Positions 39,633 to 50,220 of a stretch of DNA of 64,000 nucleotides are shown one piece after another. This stretch comes from Mesorhizobium alhagi CCNWXJ12-2 (lineage in GTDB: Bacteria > Pseudomonadota > Alphaproteobacteria > Rhizobiales > Rhizobiaceae): positions 1-64,000 of the forward strand of contig NZ_AHAM01000033.1 in assembly GCF_000236565.1 (NCBI RefSeq), given 5' to 3'. The notes beneath the pieces are model-generated. The model saw only the letters and a list, made by a program, of their open reading frames with translations. It did not search any database and was not told the DNA's origin. Numbering within the stretch: position 1 is the stretch's first letter; each line of letters opens with the position of its first letter. Both the position numbers and the translations under genes were made by a program.

Positions 39633-40301
39633 ATGGATATGACGGATGCGGTCGAACAGCTTGCCGCGGTGCAGACGAAAATCGCTGCAGCCGAACGGCA
39701 GGCCGGACGCGAGCCGGATTCGGTCACCCTGGTTGCGGTGTCGAAAACCTTCGACGCGACAGCAATCCGCCCGGTGCTCGTGGCTGGCCAACGCGTATTC
39801 GGCGAGAACCGGGTGCAGGAAGCGCAGGGCAAGTGGCCTGCGCTGATGGCCGAATTCCCCGATGTCGAGCTTCATCTCATCGGCCCGCTCCAGTCGAACA
39901 AGGCGAAGGAGGCCGTGGCGCTGTTCGACGTGATCGAATCGGTCGACCGCGAGAAGATTGCGGCCGCGCTCGCCGCTGAAATCCGCAAGCAGGGCAGCGC
40001 GCCGCGGCTTTATGTCCAGGTCAACACCGGCTCAGAGCCGCAGAAGGCAGGTATCGAACCGCGCGAGGCAGTCGCCTTCGTCAAGCGCTGCCGCGATGTT
40101 CACGGTCTCGCCATCGAAGGGCTGATGTGCATCCCGCCGCTCGAAGAAAATCCCGGTCCGCATTTCGCCCTACTTGAAAAACTCGCACGCGAGGCCGACC
40201 TAGAAAAGCTTTCCATGGGCATGTCCGGCGACTATGAACTCGCCATTGCCTTCGGCTCGACACATGTGCGGGTAGGATCGGCGATCTTCGGAAGCCGCTG
40301 A
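39633..40301 (+). CDS. yggS: Pyridoxal phosphate homeostasis protein YggS (PLPBP family)
   Basis: PLP-binding protein that buffers pyridoxal phosphate and affects amino-acid homeostasis. The protein has 222 residues with a TIM-barrel fold like alanine racemase. The PLP Lys lies in [16 protein letters not shown] (about residue 35), with [24 protein letters not shown], and the phosphate-binding C-terminal [28 protein letters not shown]. Two close ATGs (39633, 39639) are possible starts. Confidence 0.94.
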   Translation: MDMTDAVEQLAAVQTKIAAAERQAGREPDSVTLVAVSKTFDATAIRPVLVAGQRVFGENRVQEAQGKWPALMAEFPDVELHLIGPLQSNKAKEAVALFDVIESVDREKIAAALAAEIRKQGSAPRLYVQVNTGSEPQKAGIEPREAVAFVKRCRDVHGLAIEGLMCIPPLEENPGPHFALLEKLAREADLEKLSMGMSGDYELAIAFGSTHVRVGSAIFGSR

Positions 40302-40354
40302 TCGCCTGCCGCGCTCTGCGGCCGGTATCGTTTCCTCAGTCAGGTCTTCAAGTA

Positions 40355-42283
40355 GTGAATGTTAGAGATTACCGGCCGGATATTGACGGCCTCAGGGCGA
40401 TTGCCGTTCTCAGCGTGGTCCTGTTCCATTTCGGTTGGGGCCAATTTTCCGGCGGCTTCATCGGCGTCGATGTCTTCTTCGTCATCAGCGGATACCTGAT
40501 CACCAGGCTGATCACCGGCGAAGTCGCCTCCACCGGCGCCTTCCATTTCCGACGTTTTTACGTGAGGCGAATGCGCCGGCTGTTTCCGGCATTGGCCGTC
40601 GTGCTTCTGCTCAGCGCAATCGCCGCCGCGTTCATCTTCTCGCCGGAGCACCTCAAGCGGTTCAGCCGAGAGTTGATGACGGCGGCGCTGTCCGTATCGA
40701 ACATCTTCTTCTTCACCGTCAGCGGTTATTTCGACGTTGCGAAGAAATTCCAGGCGCTGCTCCATACCTGGTCGCTCGGCGTCGAAGAGCAGTTCTATCT
40801 CGTCTGGCCGGTTCTCATTGTATGGGCGATGCGGTCCGGGCGCCGGATCCTGCCGGCGGCCCTCATGGCGGCGGCCATTGCGAGCCTTTACTACGCACAA
40901 ACGCTCGATGACCGGTCGGCCGCCTTTTTTCTCACGCCGTTCCGCATCTTTGAGTTCGCCATCGGCGCCAGCCTCGTCTGGCTGATAAAAGTCCAGCCCG
41001 TGAACAAACTTCTGTTGGAGCCGATCCTGCTCTGTGGACTCGGCATGATCGGGTACGCGGTCTTCGCCTATTCGTCGGAAACGCATCTCCCCGGGCTACT
41101 GACGCTGCCGCCGACGGTCGGCGCCGCGCTCGCGATCTATGCCGGCCGCGCCCGCTATACCGGACTGCTCCTGCGGAATCCGCTATCGGTTTGGGTCGGC
41201 AAGATCAGCTACTCGCTCTACCTCGTTCACTGGCCGCTGGTTATATTTCCTGCATACATCACTGGCGAGCCGTTTACCGCCATCGAGCGGGTCGGCCTTC
41301 TCGCCGTCTCGATCGCGCTTGCCGCCTTGATCCACTACGGCGTCGAACAGCCGCTGCGGCGGCCGCGGGCCCAGGCCGACGGTGGCAATGTCCGATTCAT
41401 GAAGGGCCTCGCGGCTACCACCTTGCTGCTCCTGGTTTTTGGAGCGAGCGTCGTTCTGGGCCAGGGATGGGCTTGGAGACTGTCGCCGGATGCGGCCAAA
41501 CTGCTGGCCAGCACCACCCGCGAAATTGAAATGCAAGGCGAATGCCAATACGAGATCAGAGGATCGAACGAGGCCTTCCAACAGAAATTCAACGACTGTG
41601 CTGCCAAAGCTGGAAAGGCTGTGCTCATCGTCGGCGATAGCCATGCCAGCGATCTGTTCAACGCGCTTGCCCACAACGGCGCCCGGCGCCACGTCGTCGG
41701 CGTGGCGGATGGTGGCTGCCGGCCGATCGGGCCGGAGGCCTGCCGGTACGACGAATTCGGCGCCTTCATCGCCGCCAACAGGGACAAACTCGCCGGCGTA
41801 CTGTTTGTTCAGATGGGGGGGTATTTTCTGACCGATTTGAGACATCTGCCGGTCGATACCGACGGAATCGACGAGACCATCGATTATCTGACCAGATTCG
41901 CGCAGCCCGGCATCCCCTTGCTCTGGGTCGGGCCGCAATGGGAGCCGTATTACGAGGTCAACCAGTTCGTCGCGACAATGCCGACAGTTGAGCGGCCGGA
42001 CTATCTGCGCAACAGCGCCGTGCATATCGCCGACGTCGATGCGGCCATCGAAGCAGTCGTCAGGCGCCGCGAATCGCCGGTCGACTACGTGTCGCGAACC
42101 GGGATCCTCGGCCCGCTCACCGCCGATCAGTTCGTCATTGATGGCGAATACACCTATTCCGACACGGACCACTGGTCCGCCAAGGGCGAGGAGGTGTTCG
42201 GAAGACGCCTTCTTGCCGGCAGCGCCAGGCTGCGCGAGATGTTCGGATTGCGCGAAGACCGGGAGACCGCGCCGGACACATGA
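40355..42283 (+). CDS. O-acyltransferase (OafA/YrhL type) with C-terminal SGNH domain
   Basis: Membrane acyltransferase likely O-acetylating a surface polysaccharide or LPS. The protein has 642 residues. The N-terminal acyltransferase-3 domain starts YRPDIDGLRAIAVLSVVLFHFGWGQFSGGFIGVDVFFVISGYLIT, with the family RRMRRLFPAL and HTWSLGVEEQFYLVWP; about ten membrane helices run to about residue 365. A periplasmic SGNH/GDSL domain follows, with VLIVGDSHASDLFNAL (Ser nucleophile) and DTDHWSAKGEEVFG (Asp/His). Starts from GTG. Substrate cannot be assigned. Confidence 0.87.
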   Translation: MNVRDYRPDIDGLRAIAVLSVVLFHFGWGQFSGGFIGVDVFFVISGYLITRLITGEVASTGAFHFRRFYVRRMRRLFPALAVVLLLSAIAAAFIFSPEHLKRFSRELMTAALSVSNIFFFTVSGYFDVAKKFQALLHTWSLGVEEQFYLVWPVLIVWAMRSGRRILPAALMAAAIASLYYAQTLDDRSAAFFLTPFRIFEFAIGASLVWLIKVQPVNKLLLEPILLCGLGMIGYAVFAYSSETHLPGLLTLPPTVGAALAIYAGRARYTGLLLRNPLSVWVGKISYSLYLVHWPLVIFPAYITGEPFTAIERVGLLAVSIALAALIHYGVEQPLRRPRAQADGGNVRFMKGLAATTLLLLVFGASVVLGQGWAWRLSPDAAKLLASTTREIEMQGECQYEIRGSNEAFQQKFNDCAAKAGKAVLIVGDSHASDLFNALAHNGARRHVVGVADGGCRPIGPEACRYDEFGAFIAANRDKLAGVLFVQMGGYFLTDLRHLPVDTDGIDETIDYLTRFAQPGIPLLWVGPQWEPYYEVNQFVATMPTVERPDYLRNSAVHIADVDAAIEAVVRRRESPVDYVSRTGILGPLTADQFVIDGEYTYSDTDHWSAKGEEVFGRRLLAGSARLREMFGLREDRETAPDT

Positions 42284-42302
42284 CGCGCCAGTCCATCGCC
42301 CA

Positions 42303-42575
42303 TCAGTTCAGCACGAACTCCCCGTCCACCTTGCGCCACTCGTTGGGCGCGATCAGCTTCTGGTGCGTATAGGTCACCGAATGCAGAGGACCGTCGAGTT
42401 TCGCCCGCCAGAAGTCGATGAACTTCACCAGCACCGGAAACTTCGGCGCGATGTCGTATTCCTGCCAGATGAATGTCTGCAGCAGGTGCGGATGGTCGGG
42501 CAGATGGTAAAGGAACTGTGCGGTGGTCAGTCCGTACCCATTCAGCATCAGTTCCGTTTCCGAAATGTCACGCAT
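42303..42575 (-). CDS. usg: Usg-like family protein
   Basis: The 90-residue protein starts MRDISETELMLNGYGLTTAQFLYHLPDHPHLLQTFIWQEYD, followed by APKFPVLVKFIDFWRAKLDGPLHSV. This is the compact Usg family of alphaproteobacteria, whose function is unknown despite the old link to aspartate-semialdehyde dehydrogenase. The ATG at 42575 is preferred; a TTG at 42596 has GGAGG too close. Confidence 0.83.
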   Translation of the reverse strand: MRDISETELMLNGYGLTTAQFLYHLPDHPHLLQTFIWQEYDIAPKFPVLVKFIDFWRAKLDGPLHSVTYTHQKLIAPNEWRKVDGEFVLN

Positions 42576-42873
42576 GCGTTCGAGCCTTTCAGACAATCCT
42601 CCACCGCCAGAGTGTGCGGCGCGATGGTTAACCGTCTATTGATAACGCAATCTATCCGATCGGGTTTCATGCGCAAAATCAAATGCTTGGCAGCATCCGG
42701 CCGTGAGTGCTGACAGTGCCGCGGCGGCGCGGGTGCGGCACGCTGCCGCGCAAATCCAAAGGTCTAATATTGTGGCGGGCGGCCAAATGATAATAAATGC
42801 CCGCGAATCCGCCCTTGCAGCGGAAATTCCGGCAGTGTCGAGGGCCGGACTTCAATTGGGGAGGGAGACAGAA

Positions 42874-44841
<1,968 letters not shown>

Positions 44842-44862
44842 AAGCTGCACAACCAAAGAGAG

Positions 44863-44884
44863 AGTTGCATTGACGATTGCAACT
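44863..44884. promoter_or_regulatory. Inverted repeat enclosing a -35-like box upstream of the 55-residue gene
   Basis: AGTTGCA (44863-44869) and TGCAACT (44878-44884) flank the 8-base loop TTGACGAT. The loop contains a -35-like TTGACG, so a protein bound to the repeat would occlude a promoter reading toward 44953. It could instead be a weak terminator of acsA, but there is no good T-run. Confidence 0.4.
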
Positions 44885-44952
44885 TTCACTTGCTTTAGCT
44901 AAGTCTGTGGGGCCGACTCGATCGGCGCCACAAACTGCGCGGGGAGCAAGCG

Positions 44953-45120
44953 ATGAAGTATCGGAAGCGGAAGGGGAAAGACACCTGGCATTTCTGCACG
45001 AACTGCTCGAACTGGCCGGTCAGCGACTACGACGAGCGTGATGGCAAGCCTACCTATGGCGAGTACTGTAATGAGTGCTTGTCAAAGGACGCGAACGGCA
45101 CCTGCGCCAAAAAGCAGTAA
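44953..45120 (+). CDS. Small Cys-pair (zinc-ribbon-like) protein, 55 residues
   Basis: Too short for common ORF cutoffs. It begins MKYRKRKGKDTWHFCTNC, continues SNWPVSDYDERDGKPTYGEYCNEC and ends CAKKQ. The two CxxC pairs (FCTNC, YCNEC) are about 25 residues apart and could bind one zinc ion. A purine-rich GGGGAGC lies about 6 bases upstream of the ATG. Basic start, acidic middle. I have a recollection of similar small proteins in rhizobia but no function. Isolated between acsA and the convergent cyclopropane synthase gene. Confidence 0.75.
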   Translation: MKYRKRKGKDTWHFCTNCSNWPVSDYDERDGKPTYGEYCNECLSKDANGTCAKKQ

Positions 45121-45139
45121 CGCCGTTGGATTCAGATAC

Positions 45140-46408
45140 TTATCTATATAGATCGGCCCGGGTCGGCGGCAGCCCGCTCGGGCCGCGCGCCCGCCTCGTC
45201 GCCACGGTCTGATAGATCAGCACCGAGCCGCCGTCGAAGCCGAGCGAGCAGCCGGTGAGATAGAGCAGCCACAGCCTGGCCTTCGCCTCGCCAACCTCGG
45301 CGATAGCCTCGTCGAAACGGGCGTGCAGCCGCTCCGCCCACAACCGGCACGTGCGCGCATAATGCTCGCGCAAATTCTCGACATCGTGGACCTCGAAGCC
45401 ATAGGCCTCCAGGTTTTCCACCGTCATGCCGATGTGATCGACCTCGCCGCCGGGGAAGATGTACTTGATCAGCGCCTTGTAGCTCGGCGCCTTGCGCTTC
45501 CATGCCTTGCGGTCGCGCTTCATGCGCCTTGTGATCGCATGGTGCAGATAGATGCCGCCGGGTTTGAGCAGCCGGCGGACGTCCAGGAAATAGGCTTCGT
45601 GATTGGCGAGGCCGAGATGCTCGAACATGCCGATCGACGAGATCTTGTCGAATTTCCCCGTCAGCTCGGAATAGGGCTTCACCTCTATGGTGATCCGGTC
45701 CTCCAGCCCTTCGGCGCGGATACGCTCGCGGGCAAGCGCTGTCTGCGCCTCCGACAGCGAAACGCCATGGCCGGTGACGCCGTAATGCTTGGCGGCGTGG
45801 ATCAGCATGGCGCCCCAGCCGCAGCCTATGTCGAGCAGCGTCTCGCCGGGCTTCAGCCGCAGCTTGCGGCAGATATGGTCGAGTTTGTCGGCCTGCGCCT
45901 GGTCGATGCCGTTGGCGAAATCCTTGAAGTAGCCGCAGCTATAGACCATGCGCTCGTCGAGGAAGAGCCGGTAGAAGGCGTTCGAAATATCATAGTGATG
46001 GGTGATCGCCTCCTTGTTGGAGCCGCTGACGAACGGATTGCGCCCGGCAAGCCGGTCGAGCGCCGCGTCACGCCCGCTCGAAAGCAGGAGCGCCGGCAGA
46101 TCGCGCAGCAATTGCAGTTTTGGAAGCTGGCGCAGCCTGGCCTTGAGCTTCCCCTGCGGCCGGCGATCGACGATGTCGAACAGCGATCCGTTCTCGACAT
46201 CGATGGCCTTGGAAATCCAGAGTTCGATCAGCGTATCAAAGACCGGACGCCGCAAGACGCGGCCGACCATACCGCTGTCGTTGATGGCCACCACCGGCCC
46301 GTCGGCGGGCCCGAGGCGCTCGCCGTTCCACAGCCGCACCGCGAAGTCCGGCTTAACCTCGTCAAGCACGGTCCGGATGATCCGGGCTGCCCTGTCTGCG
46401 CTGTCCAT
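45140..46408 (-). CDS. cfa: Cyclopropane-fatty-acyl-phospholipid synthase
   Basis: SAM-dependent enzyme that methylenates unsaturated acyl chains in membrane phospholipids. The protein has 422 residues: an N-terminal lipid-binding domain, then ITHHYDISNAFYRLFLDERMVYSCGYF, the SAM motif LLDIGCGWGAMLIHAAKHYGVTGHGVSLSEAQ and FDKISSIGMFEHLGLANHEAYF. The C-terminal block is YIFPGGEVDHIGMTVENLEAYGFEVHDVENLREHYARTCRLW. The ATG at 46408 begins the conserved region; a longer frame to 46552 is open but unsupported. Confidence 0.92.
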   Translation of the reverse strand: MDSADRAARIIRTVLDEVKPDFAVRLWNGERLGPADGPVVAINDSGMVGRVLRRPVFDTLIELWISKAIDVENGSLFDIVDRRPQGKLKARLRQLPKLQLLRDLPALLLSSGRDAALDRLAGRNPFVSGSNKEAITHHYDISNAFYRLFLDERMVYSCGYFKDFANGIDQAQADKLDHICRKLRLKPGETLLDIGCGWGAMLIHAAKHYGVTGHGVSLSEAQTALARERIRAEGLEDRITIEVKPYSELTGKFDKISSIGMFEHLGLANHEAYFLDVRRLLKPGGIYLHHAITRRMKRDRKAWKRKAPSYKALIKYIFPGGEVDHIGMTVENLEAYGFEVHDVENLREHYARTCRLWAERLHARFDEAIAEVGEAKARLWLLYLTGCSLGFDGGSVLIYQTVATRRARGPSGLPPTRADLYR

Positions 46409-46580
46409 CCTCTGTCGCCGGATCGGGAATCCGGCGTCCCCCTTGGCAGGGACATGATGGCTGCTACGGACCGCCGCCACAACGGCTTTGTTGCATCCGG
46501 GGCACGCCGCTCGCGAATTTTCTCCTCGCACTTGCCATTTCAAAACGAACACCCCATCCTTGGAGTGTGTTCAACAAATC

Positions 46581-46595
46581 GAAAGGAGGTGATCC
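46581..46595 (+). promoter_or_regulatory. Exceptionally extended Shine-Dalgarno sequence
   Basis: GAAAGGAGGTGATCC is the complement of the 16S rRNA 3' end over about 15 bases (16S end recalled as GGATCACCTCCTTTC). It ends one base before the ATG at 46597, with GGAGG placed 7 bases from it, so the spacing is also right for translation. Confidence 0.85.
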
Positions 46596-46596
46596 G

Positions 46597-46668
46597 ATGT
46601 CGAGTGATTTCGTTTTCCAGAACGTGGCCTCTGCGGATTGCCCTTTCGGGAAGCAGCCTTCCCGCTAA
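46597..46668 (+). CDS. Very short ORF (23 residues) with maximal ribosome binding site
   Basis: Encodes MSSDFVFQNVASADCPFGKQ plus three further residues and a TAA. Directly preceded by the 15-base Shine-Dalgarno match and followed 73 bases later by a strong intrinsic terminator, so it looks like its own short transcription unit of about 200-250 nt. It has one Cys in ADCPFG and no membrane segment. It could be a small functional peptide, a leader peptide with no downstream gene on this strand, or an RNA whose job is ribosome binding. I recall similar short proteins in other rhizobia but cannot name a family. Confidence 0.65.
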   Translation: MSSDFVFQNVASADCPFGKQPSR

Positions 46669-46741
46669 CGGCGCAAGCTGCGCGGCTGGTGGTCCCTTGA
46701 GGATCACGGCCAAGGGCCGCGCCACGGACGGAAACACGGAA

Positions 46742-46776
46742 GGCCGCCTGCTTCGAAAGAAGCGGCGGCCTTTTCC
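46742..46776 (+). terminator. Intrinsic terminator of the short-ORF transcript
   Basis: GGCCGCC, one bulged T, GCTTC, GAAA tetraloop, GAAGC, GGCGGCC: a 12-bp stem (46742-46770) followed by TTTTCC. It lies 19 bases before the end of the convergent TadG-like gene. Confidence 0.88.
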
Positions 46777-46794
46777 TTTCCCGGAAGCAGCAGG

Positions 46795-48129
46795 CTATTT
46801 GGTCAGCGCCAGCCATTCTATGTTCTTGATGATCGCGTCGAAGGCTTCGCTGAGCGCCTCGCCGTCAGCGGCTTCGTAGTAATGCTGGACCGAAGACGTG
46901 TCTTCGGAAGCGCAATCTTTCATCACCTGCTTTGCGTTTGCCTGGTTCAGCATGAAGCCGATTGTGAAGATCTCGATCTTGTCGTCCTTTTTCATAGCCT
47001 CGCATAGCTTCTCGGCCTTGCTGCGCGACTTGGCCGGCTGTTCGCGAACCTTTGCATCCTCGGCGACATTCGCAAATGCAGTGTTGAATACCCCATCCGT
47101 CATCAGGATGGCGATCTTGGCGACCTTCTTCTCGTCATGGACCTTCGGGTCGGATCCTTTCGGCAGGTAGTTGGCCCAGTTGTTGGACAGCAGATAACGC
47201 GTCCACTGTATGCCGATATGGCCGGCCGTATGTCCCTCCGCCTTGAATGCGCCGATCGTGCCGAGAAGTGTGTCCGCATCGGCCGTAAGCGGCTGCAGTT
47301 CGACCTCGGGGCAGAACTTCAGCCGAACGTCGCGATTGACCATGGCCACGGCCGGGCTGGCCGCAGTGAACTGGTGCGCGCCTTTCCGTTCGGTCGCGCA
47401 TTTGTCGGCCCGCCCGGAAACAGCGGCCAAATGGACGCCCGTATAAGCAGGCGGCTCACCAGTGGTGAATGTCTTCTCGTAATGGACATACTCCGACAGA
47501 GACCCGGTGTTGACCGCGTCGGAATAGGGCACGATCGCGACCCTGATGCGCGGGTTGTCCGGATCCTGGCCATCCAGCAGTCTTTCCACCGCATCCTCGG
47601 CGGCATCCTGAAGGTCGCCTATCTTGTCCGACCACCAGTTCGCCTCCATAGACTTGGTCACGTCCAGCATCATCGCCACTTCGATCGTCTTGTCGGAATA
47701 GACGGCGGCCGAACTGATCGAAACGCGCGGGTCCTTGGTCGAGAATATCGGAAACGCCAGGTTCACATTGGCGTAGGCCGTCGCCTCGATGGTTTTCGCC
47801 GTGCGGTCGATCACCAGTCTGTCCAGCACGAACCGGTCCGTTGTCGCGAATTTGGGATCGCTGTTGGCGTGGAGGAACGCCTCGACCATCTTGCGAGCCT
47901 CCTCCTCCTCGATGGCTCCTGTCGTCAGGTCGCGCGCCGTCGAGGTCACGGCGGAATCGAGCGCGTTGCGCAGGCTGGATTTGAGCTGATAGGACTGCGC
48001 GACGTTGACGCCATAGCCCACCGACAGCATCAGCATCGAAGCGACCACACCCGTCAGCACCGCGAAATTGCCGCTTCGGTCGTTGGCCAGATTGCCGGCA
48101 AGCTGTTTCGTTTTCTCGAAAATCCGCAT
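46795..48129 (-). CDS. TadG-like pilus-assembly protein with von Willebrand factor A domain
   Basis: The 444-residue protein has an N-terminal basic stretch and one membrane helix in the TadE/TadG pattern (NDRSGNFAVLTGVVASMLMLSVGYGVNVAQSYQLKSSLRNALDSAV). A VWA domain follows from about residue 150, with the MIDAS-like VAMMLDVTKSMEANWWSDKI and ILMTDGVFNTAF. The ATG at 48129 is preferred to the one at 48144. Tad pilus genes (cpaABC, tadBC) are absent from the window, so it is a solitary TadG homologue that may act on its own at the envelope. Confidence 0.82.
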   Translation of the reverse strand: MRIFEKTKQLAGNLANDRSGNFAVLTGVVASMLMLSVGYGVNVAQSYQLKSSLRNALDSAVTSTARDLTTGAIEEEEARKMVEAFLHANSDPKFATTDRFVLDRLVIDRTAKTIEATAYANVNLAFPIFSTKDPRVSISSAAVYSDKTIEVAMMLDVTKSMEANWWSDKIGDLQDAAEDAVERLLDGQDPDNPRIRVAIVPYSDAVNTGSLSEYVHYEKTFTTGEPPAYTGVHLAAVSGRADKCATERKGAHQFTAASPAVAMVNRDVRLKFCPEVELQPLTADADTLLGTIGAFKAEGHTAGHIGIQWTRYLLSNNWANYLPKGSDPKVHDEKKVAKIAILMTDGVFNTAFANVAEDAKVREQPAKSRSKAEKLCEAMKKDDKIEIFTIGFMLNQANAKQVMKDCASEDTSSVQHYYEAADGEALSEAFDAIIKNIEWLALTK

Positions 48130-48388
48130 CGTTCCTGTCTCCACCTATGCCGACAAGGCCACCTGACCAAAGCAGTGCAGGAATCCGGCCGGATATTCGC
48201 AGGAATCGCGCTTAGCTTGACTGCGAAGCGTATACCTCTGTTTTAAAAACACTTTCCTGATCGGGGTGGTAAACCGGCGGTTAATGCGCGGACCGGCTTT
48301 TCACCCTCGCACACGCTCATGAGATGGAGGTCGAAACACGCCGGAAGGCATGTGCCATAGCAGGACAGGGTCCCTGTGCCATTCCGGT

Positions 48389-48856
48389 TCAGCCGCACCA
48401 GCTTTGCCGCTTGCCGCCCCGATATGGGCGCACGATGTCGCGCGCGAGCATGATTTCGGAAACGGCGGCGCCGTCCGGCGTCGCGACATCGGCCAGCACG
48501 CGGCCGTAATATTTCGCACCGCCAATGTTGGAGATAAACACAATGCCGGTCCCCAGCAATTCCGTCAACACCTCACGGGCGTGCAGGGCGGCGAGGCGCT
48601 CGCGCTCGCAACGGCTCTTCACCTCCGGCGCGTCGATCCCCCGCACCCGGATGTTCACGCGTACCGAGTGCCCCGGCCAGACATGCGCCTCGGTAAGGAA
48701 CGTGTCGCCGTCGATGATCTCGATGACGGTGGCTTCGACCGGACCCTTGAAGCGTTTGGCGGCTTCGGCCGATGCAGCGGGCGAGAGGAGGAATGCAGCC
48801 GCGAGCATGGCCCATAAGAACCACGTCGGAGATGGGAATGGCGTCGGCGAATCCAT
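48389..48856 (-). CDS. Thermonuclease-family (SNase-like) exported protein
   Basis: The 155-residue protein has a signal peptide (about residues 12-33, LWAMLAAAFLLSPAASAEA) and a staphylococcal-nuclease-like OB fold: VIEIIDGDTFLTEAHVW, VNIRVRGIDAPEVKSRCERERLAALHA and GRVLADVATPDGAAVSEIMLARDIVRPY. The Arg of RGIDAPE, the Glu/Asp nearby and the Arg of YYGRVLADV fit the catalytic set. Secreted or periplasmic; substrate may be DNA or RNA. Confidence 0.83.
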   Translation of the reverse strand: MDSPTPFPSPTWFLWAMLAAAFLLSPAASAEAAKRFKGPVEATVIEIIDGDTFLTEAHVWPGHSVRVNIRVRGIDAPEVKSRCERERLAALHAREVLTELLGTGIVFISNIGGAKYYGRVLADVATPDGAAVSEIMLARDIVRPYRGGKRQSWCG

Positions 48857-48907
48857 GACAAGGCATTTATTCCTATTTTCGGGAACAATGCAATGCCTGG
48901 CGGAGGA

Positions 48908-49777
48908 TCAGGCGATCATATGGGCGCCGACGGTGCGGTCGACGCCGTGATAAGGCGGCTTGGCGGGGTGGCTCTCCTGCTCGTAGGTCCAGACCTTGAA
49001 GGTGGTCAGGCTGTGCGGTCCGAAACTGTGCAGCAACGGCACATCGGTCGCGTCGCGGCCGCGCGCCACCACGACGCGCCCGATGCGCGGCACGTTGTGG
49101 CGGGCGTCGAACGTATACCATTTGCCACCCAGGAACGCCTCAAACCAGGCATTGAAATCCATCGGCGCCGGGTCCGGCGGCACGCCGATATCGCCCAGAT
49201 AGCCGTTCACGTAGCGGGCCGGGATGTTCATGCAGCGGCAGAGCGTGATCGCCAGATGCGCGAAATCGCGGCAGACGCCGACCCGCTCCTCATGCGCCTG
49301 GGCGGCCGTACGGGTGTGGCGCGCATAGCCGTAGCCGAAGGAGAGCCGGTCGTGAACATAGTCGGCGATCGCCTGCACCCTCGCCCAACCCGCCGGCGTC
49401 TGGCCGAACAGGTTCCACGCCAGATTGCCCAGATGGTCGGTCTCGCAATAACGGCTGGCGAGCAGGGAGCCGATCACGTCGTCCGGAAGTTCCTCGATGG
49501 GCGTCTCGCCGGCTTGCAGGTTGGTTTCGTCGGGCTCGCCGCTGTCCTCGATCACCGCATCGTAGAGAATGCGAAAGCCGCCCGCCGGCGCCAGGAACCG
49601 CCTGCAGCTGTTGCCGTAGCGATCCTCGTAGACATGGCTCGGCGTCGACGGCGAGGTCAGCACGCGGGTCTGCCGCTTAATATCCTTCTGCCGGTCCTTG
49701 TGGATCTCCAATACCGAGATGACAGGCGTCGGCTGCGGGCATTCGATCGCGATTTCGTAGCCGAGTCTGATGAGCAT
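48908..49777 (-). CDS. Transglutaminase-like cysteine protease family protein
   Basis: The 289-residue protein has an N-terminal beta domain ([26 protein letters not shown]) and a transglutaminase-like core from about residue 150, with the catalytic Cys in [31 protein letters not shown]. The segment where the catalytic His of HAW.E is expected reads [30 protein letters not shown], with Asn in place of His and the Asp retained in FDARHN. The family is common in rhizobia and its substrate unknown. No signal peptide. Confidence 0.82.
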   Translation of the reverse strand: MLIRLGYEIAIECPQPTPVISVLEIHKDRQKDIKRQTRVLTSPSTPSHVYEDRYGNSCRRFLAPAGGFRILYDAVIEDSGEPDETNLQAGETPIEELPDDVIGSLLASRYCETDHLGNLAWNLFGQTPAGWARVQAIADYVHDRLSFGYGYARHTRTAAQAHEERVGVCRDFAHLAITLCRCMNIPARYVNGYLGDIGVPPDPAPMDFNAWFEAFLGGKWYTFDARHNVPRIGRVVVARGRDATDVPLLHSFGPHSLTTFKVWTYEQESHPAKPPYHGVDRTVGAHMIA

Positions 49778-49902
49778 CTGTGCAACCCCGCGGAGAGGAG
49801 AAAGGACATTCGGCGCTCAACGCGTCGTGTCATTTCTTGTTCCGCAAAAGCCGCCGGCCGGTGCGGCCGGAAGCAGCGCCTGCGGGGCGGCCGGACGCAG
49901 CC

Positions 49903-50112
49903 TCAAAAATCGCTGGTCAGGCCCTTTATTTCCCAGTCGCCATAGCGGCCGGGCTCGTGGCCGCCGCGCCCGCCTACCTCCTTGGGCAGCGCCGCCTCGC
50001 GGTCGCGATATGCCTTGCGCCGTTCTTCCGCCTCCTTGAGCGCGCGTTCGGCAGCCGGGCTCAGCCGCTTGGCAACCTTGGGGGCTTCGTCAGCGTTGAC
50101 TGGTCTGGACAT
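49903..50112 (-). CDS. DUF1674 protein, SdhAF4-like succinate dehydrogenase assembly factor
   Basis: The 69-residue protein begins [32 protein letters not shown] and ends with the family signature [23 protein letters not shown]. In eukaryotes SDHAF4 helps insert the flavinylated SdhA subunit; bacterial members are assumed to act similarly. The start at 50112 is used because the frame is open much further upstream but antisense to htpX. Next to htpX and rsmB as in other rhizobia. Confidence 0.87.
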   Translation of the reverse strand: MSRPVNADEAPKVAKRLSPAAERALKEAEERRKAYRDREAALPKEVGGRGGHEPGRYGDWEIKGLTSDF

Positions 50113-50220
50113 CGGCGCTCCTGGAAGACGATTGAAACCGGGGGTCTGGCTTACCATCATATAGTCGGGCCGAAGCTGCGGTTCGAGCCTTCCTCGCAGC
50201 CGGCCATCATGGAGTCGACG

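Noticed and set aside
46669-46880. The frame of the 23-codon ORF continues open after its TAA, suggesting stop-codon readthrough.
   Set aside because: The extension crosses the terminator and then runs antisense to the TadG-like gene, where open frames are expected by composition.
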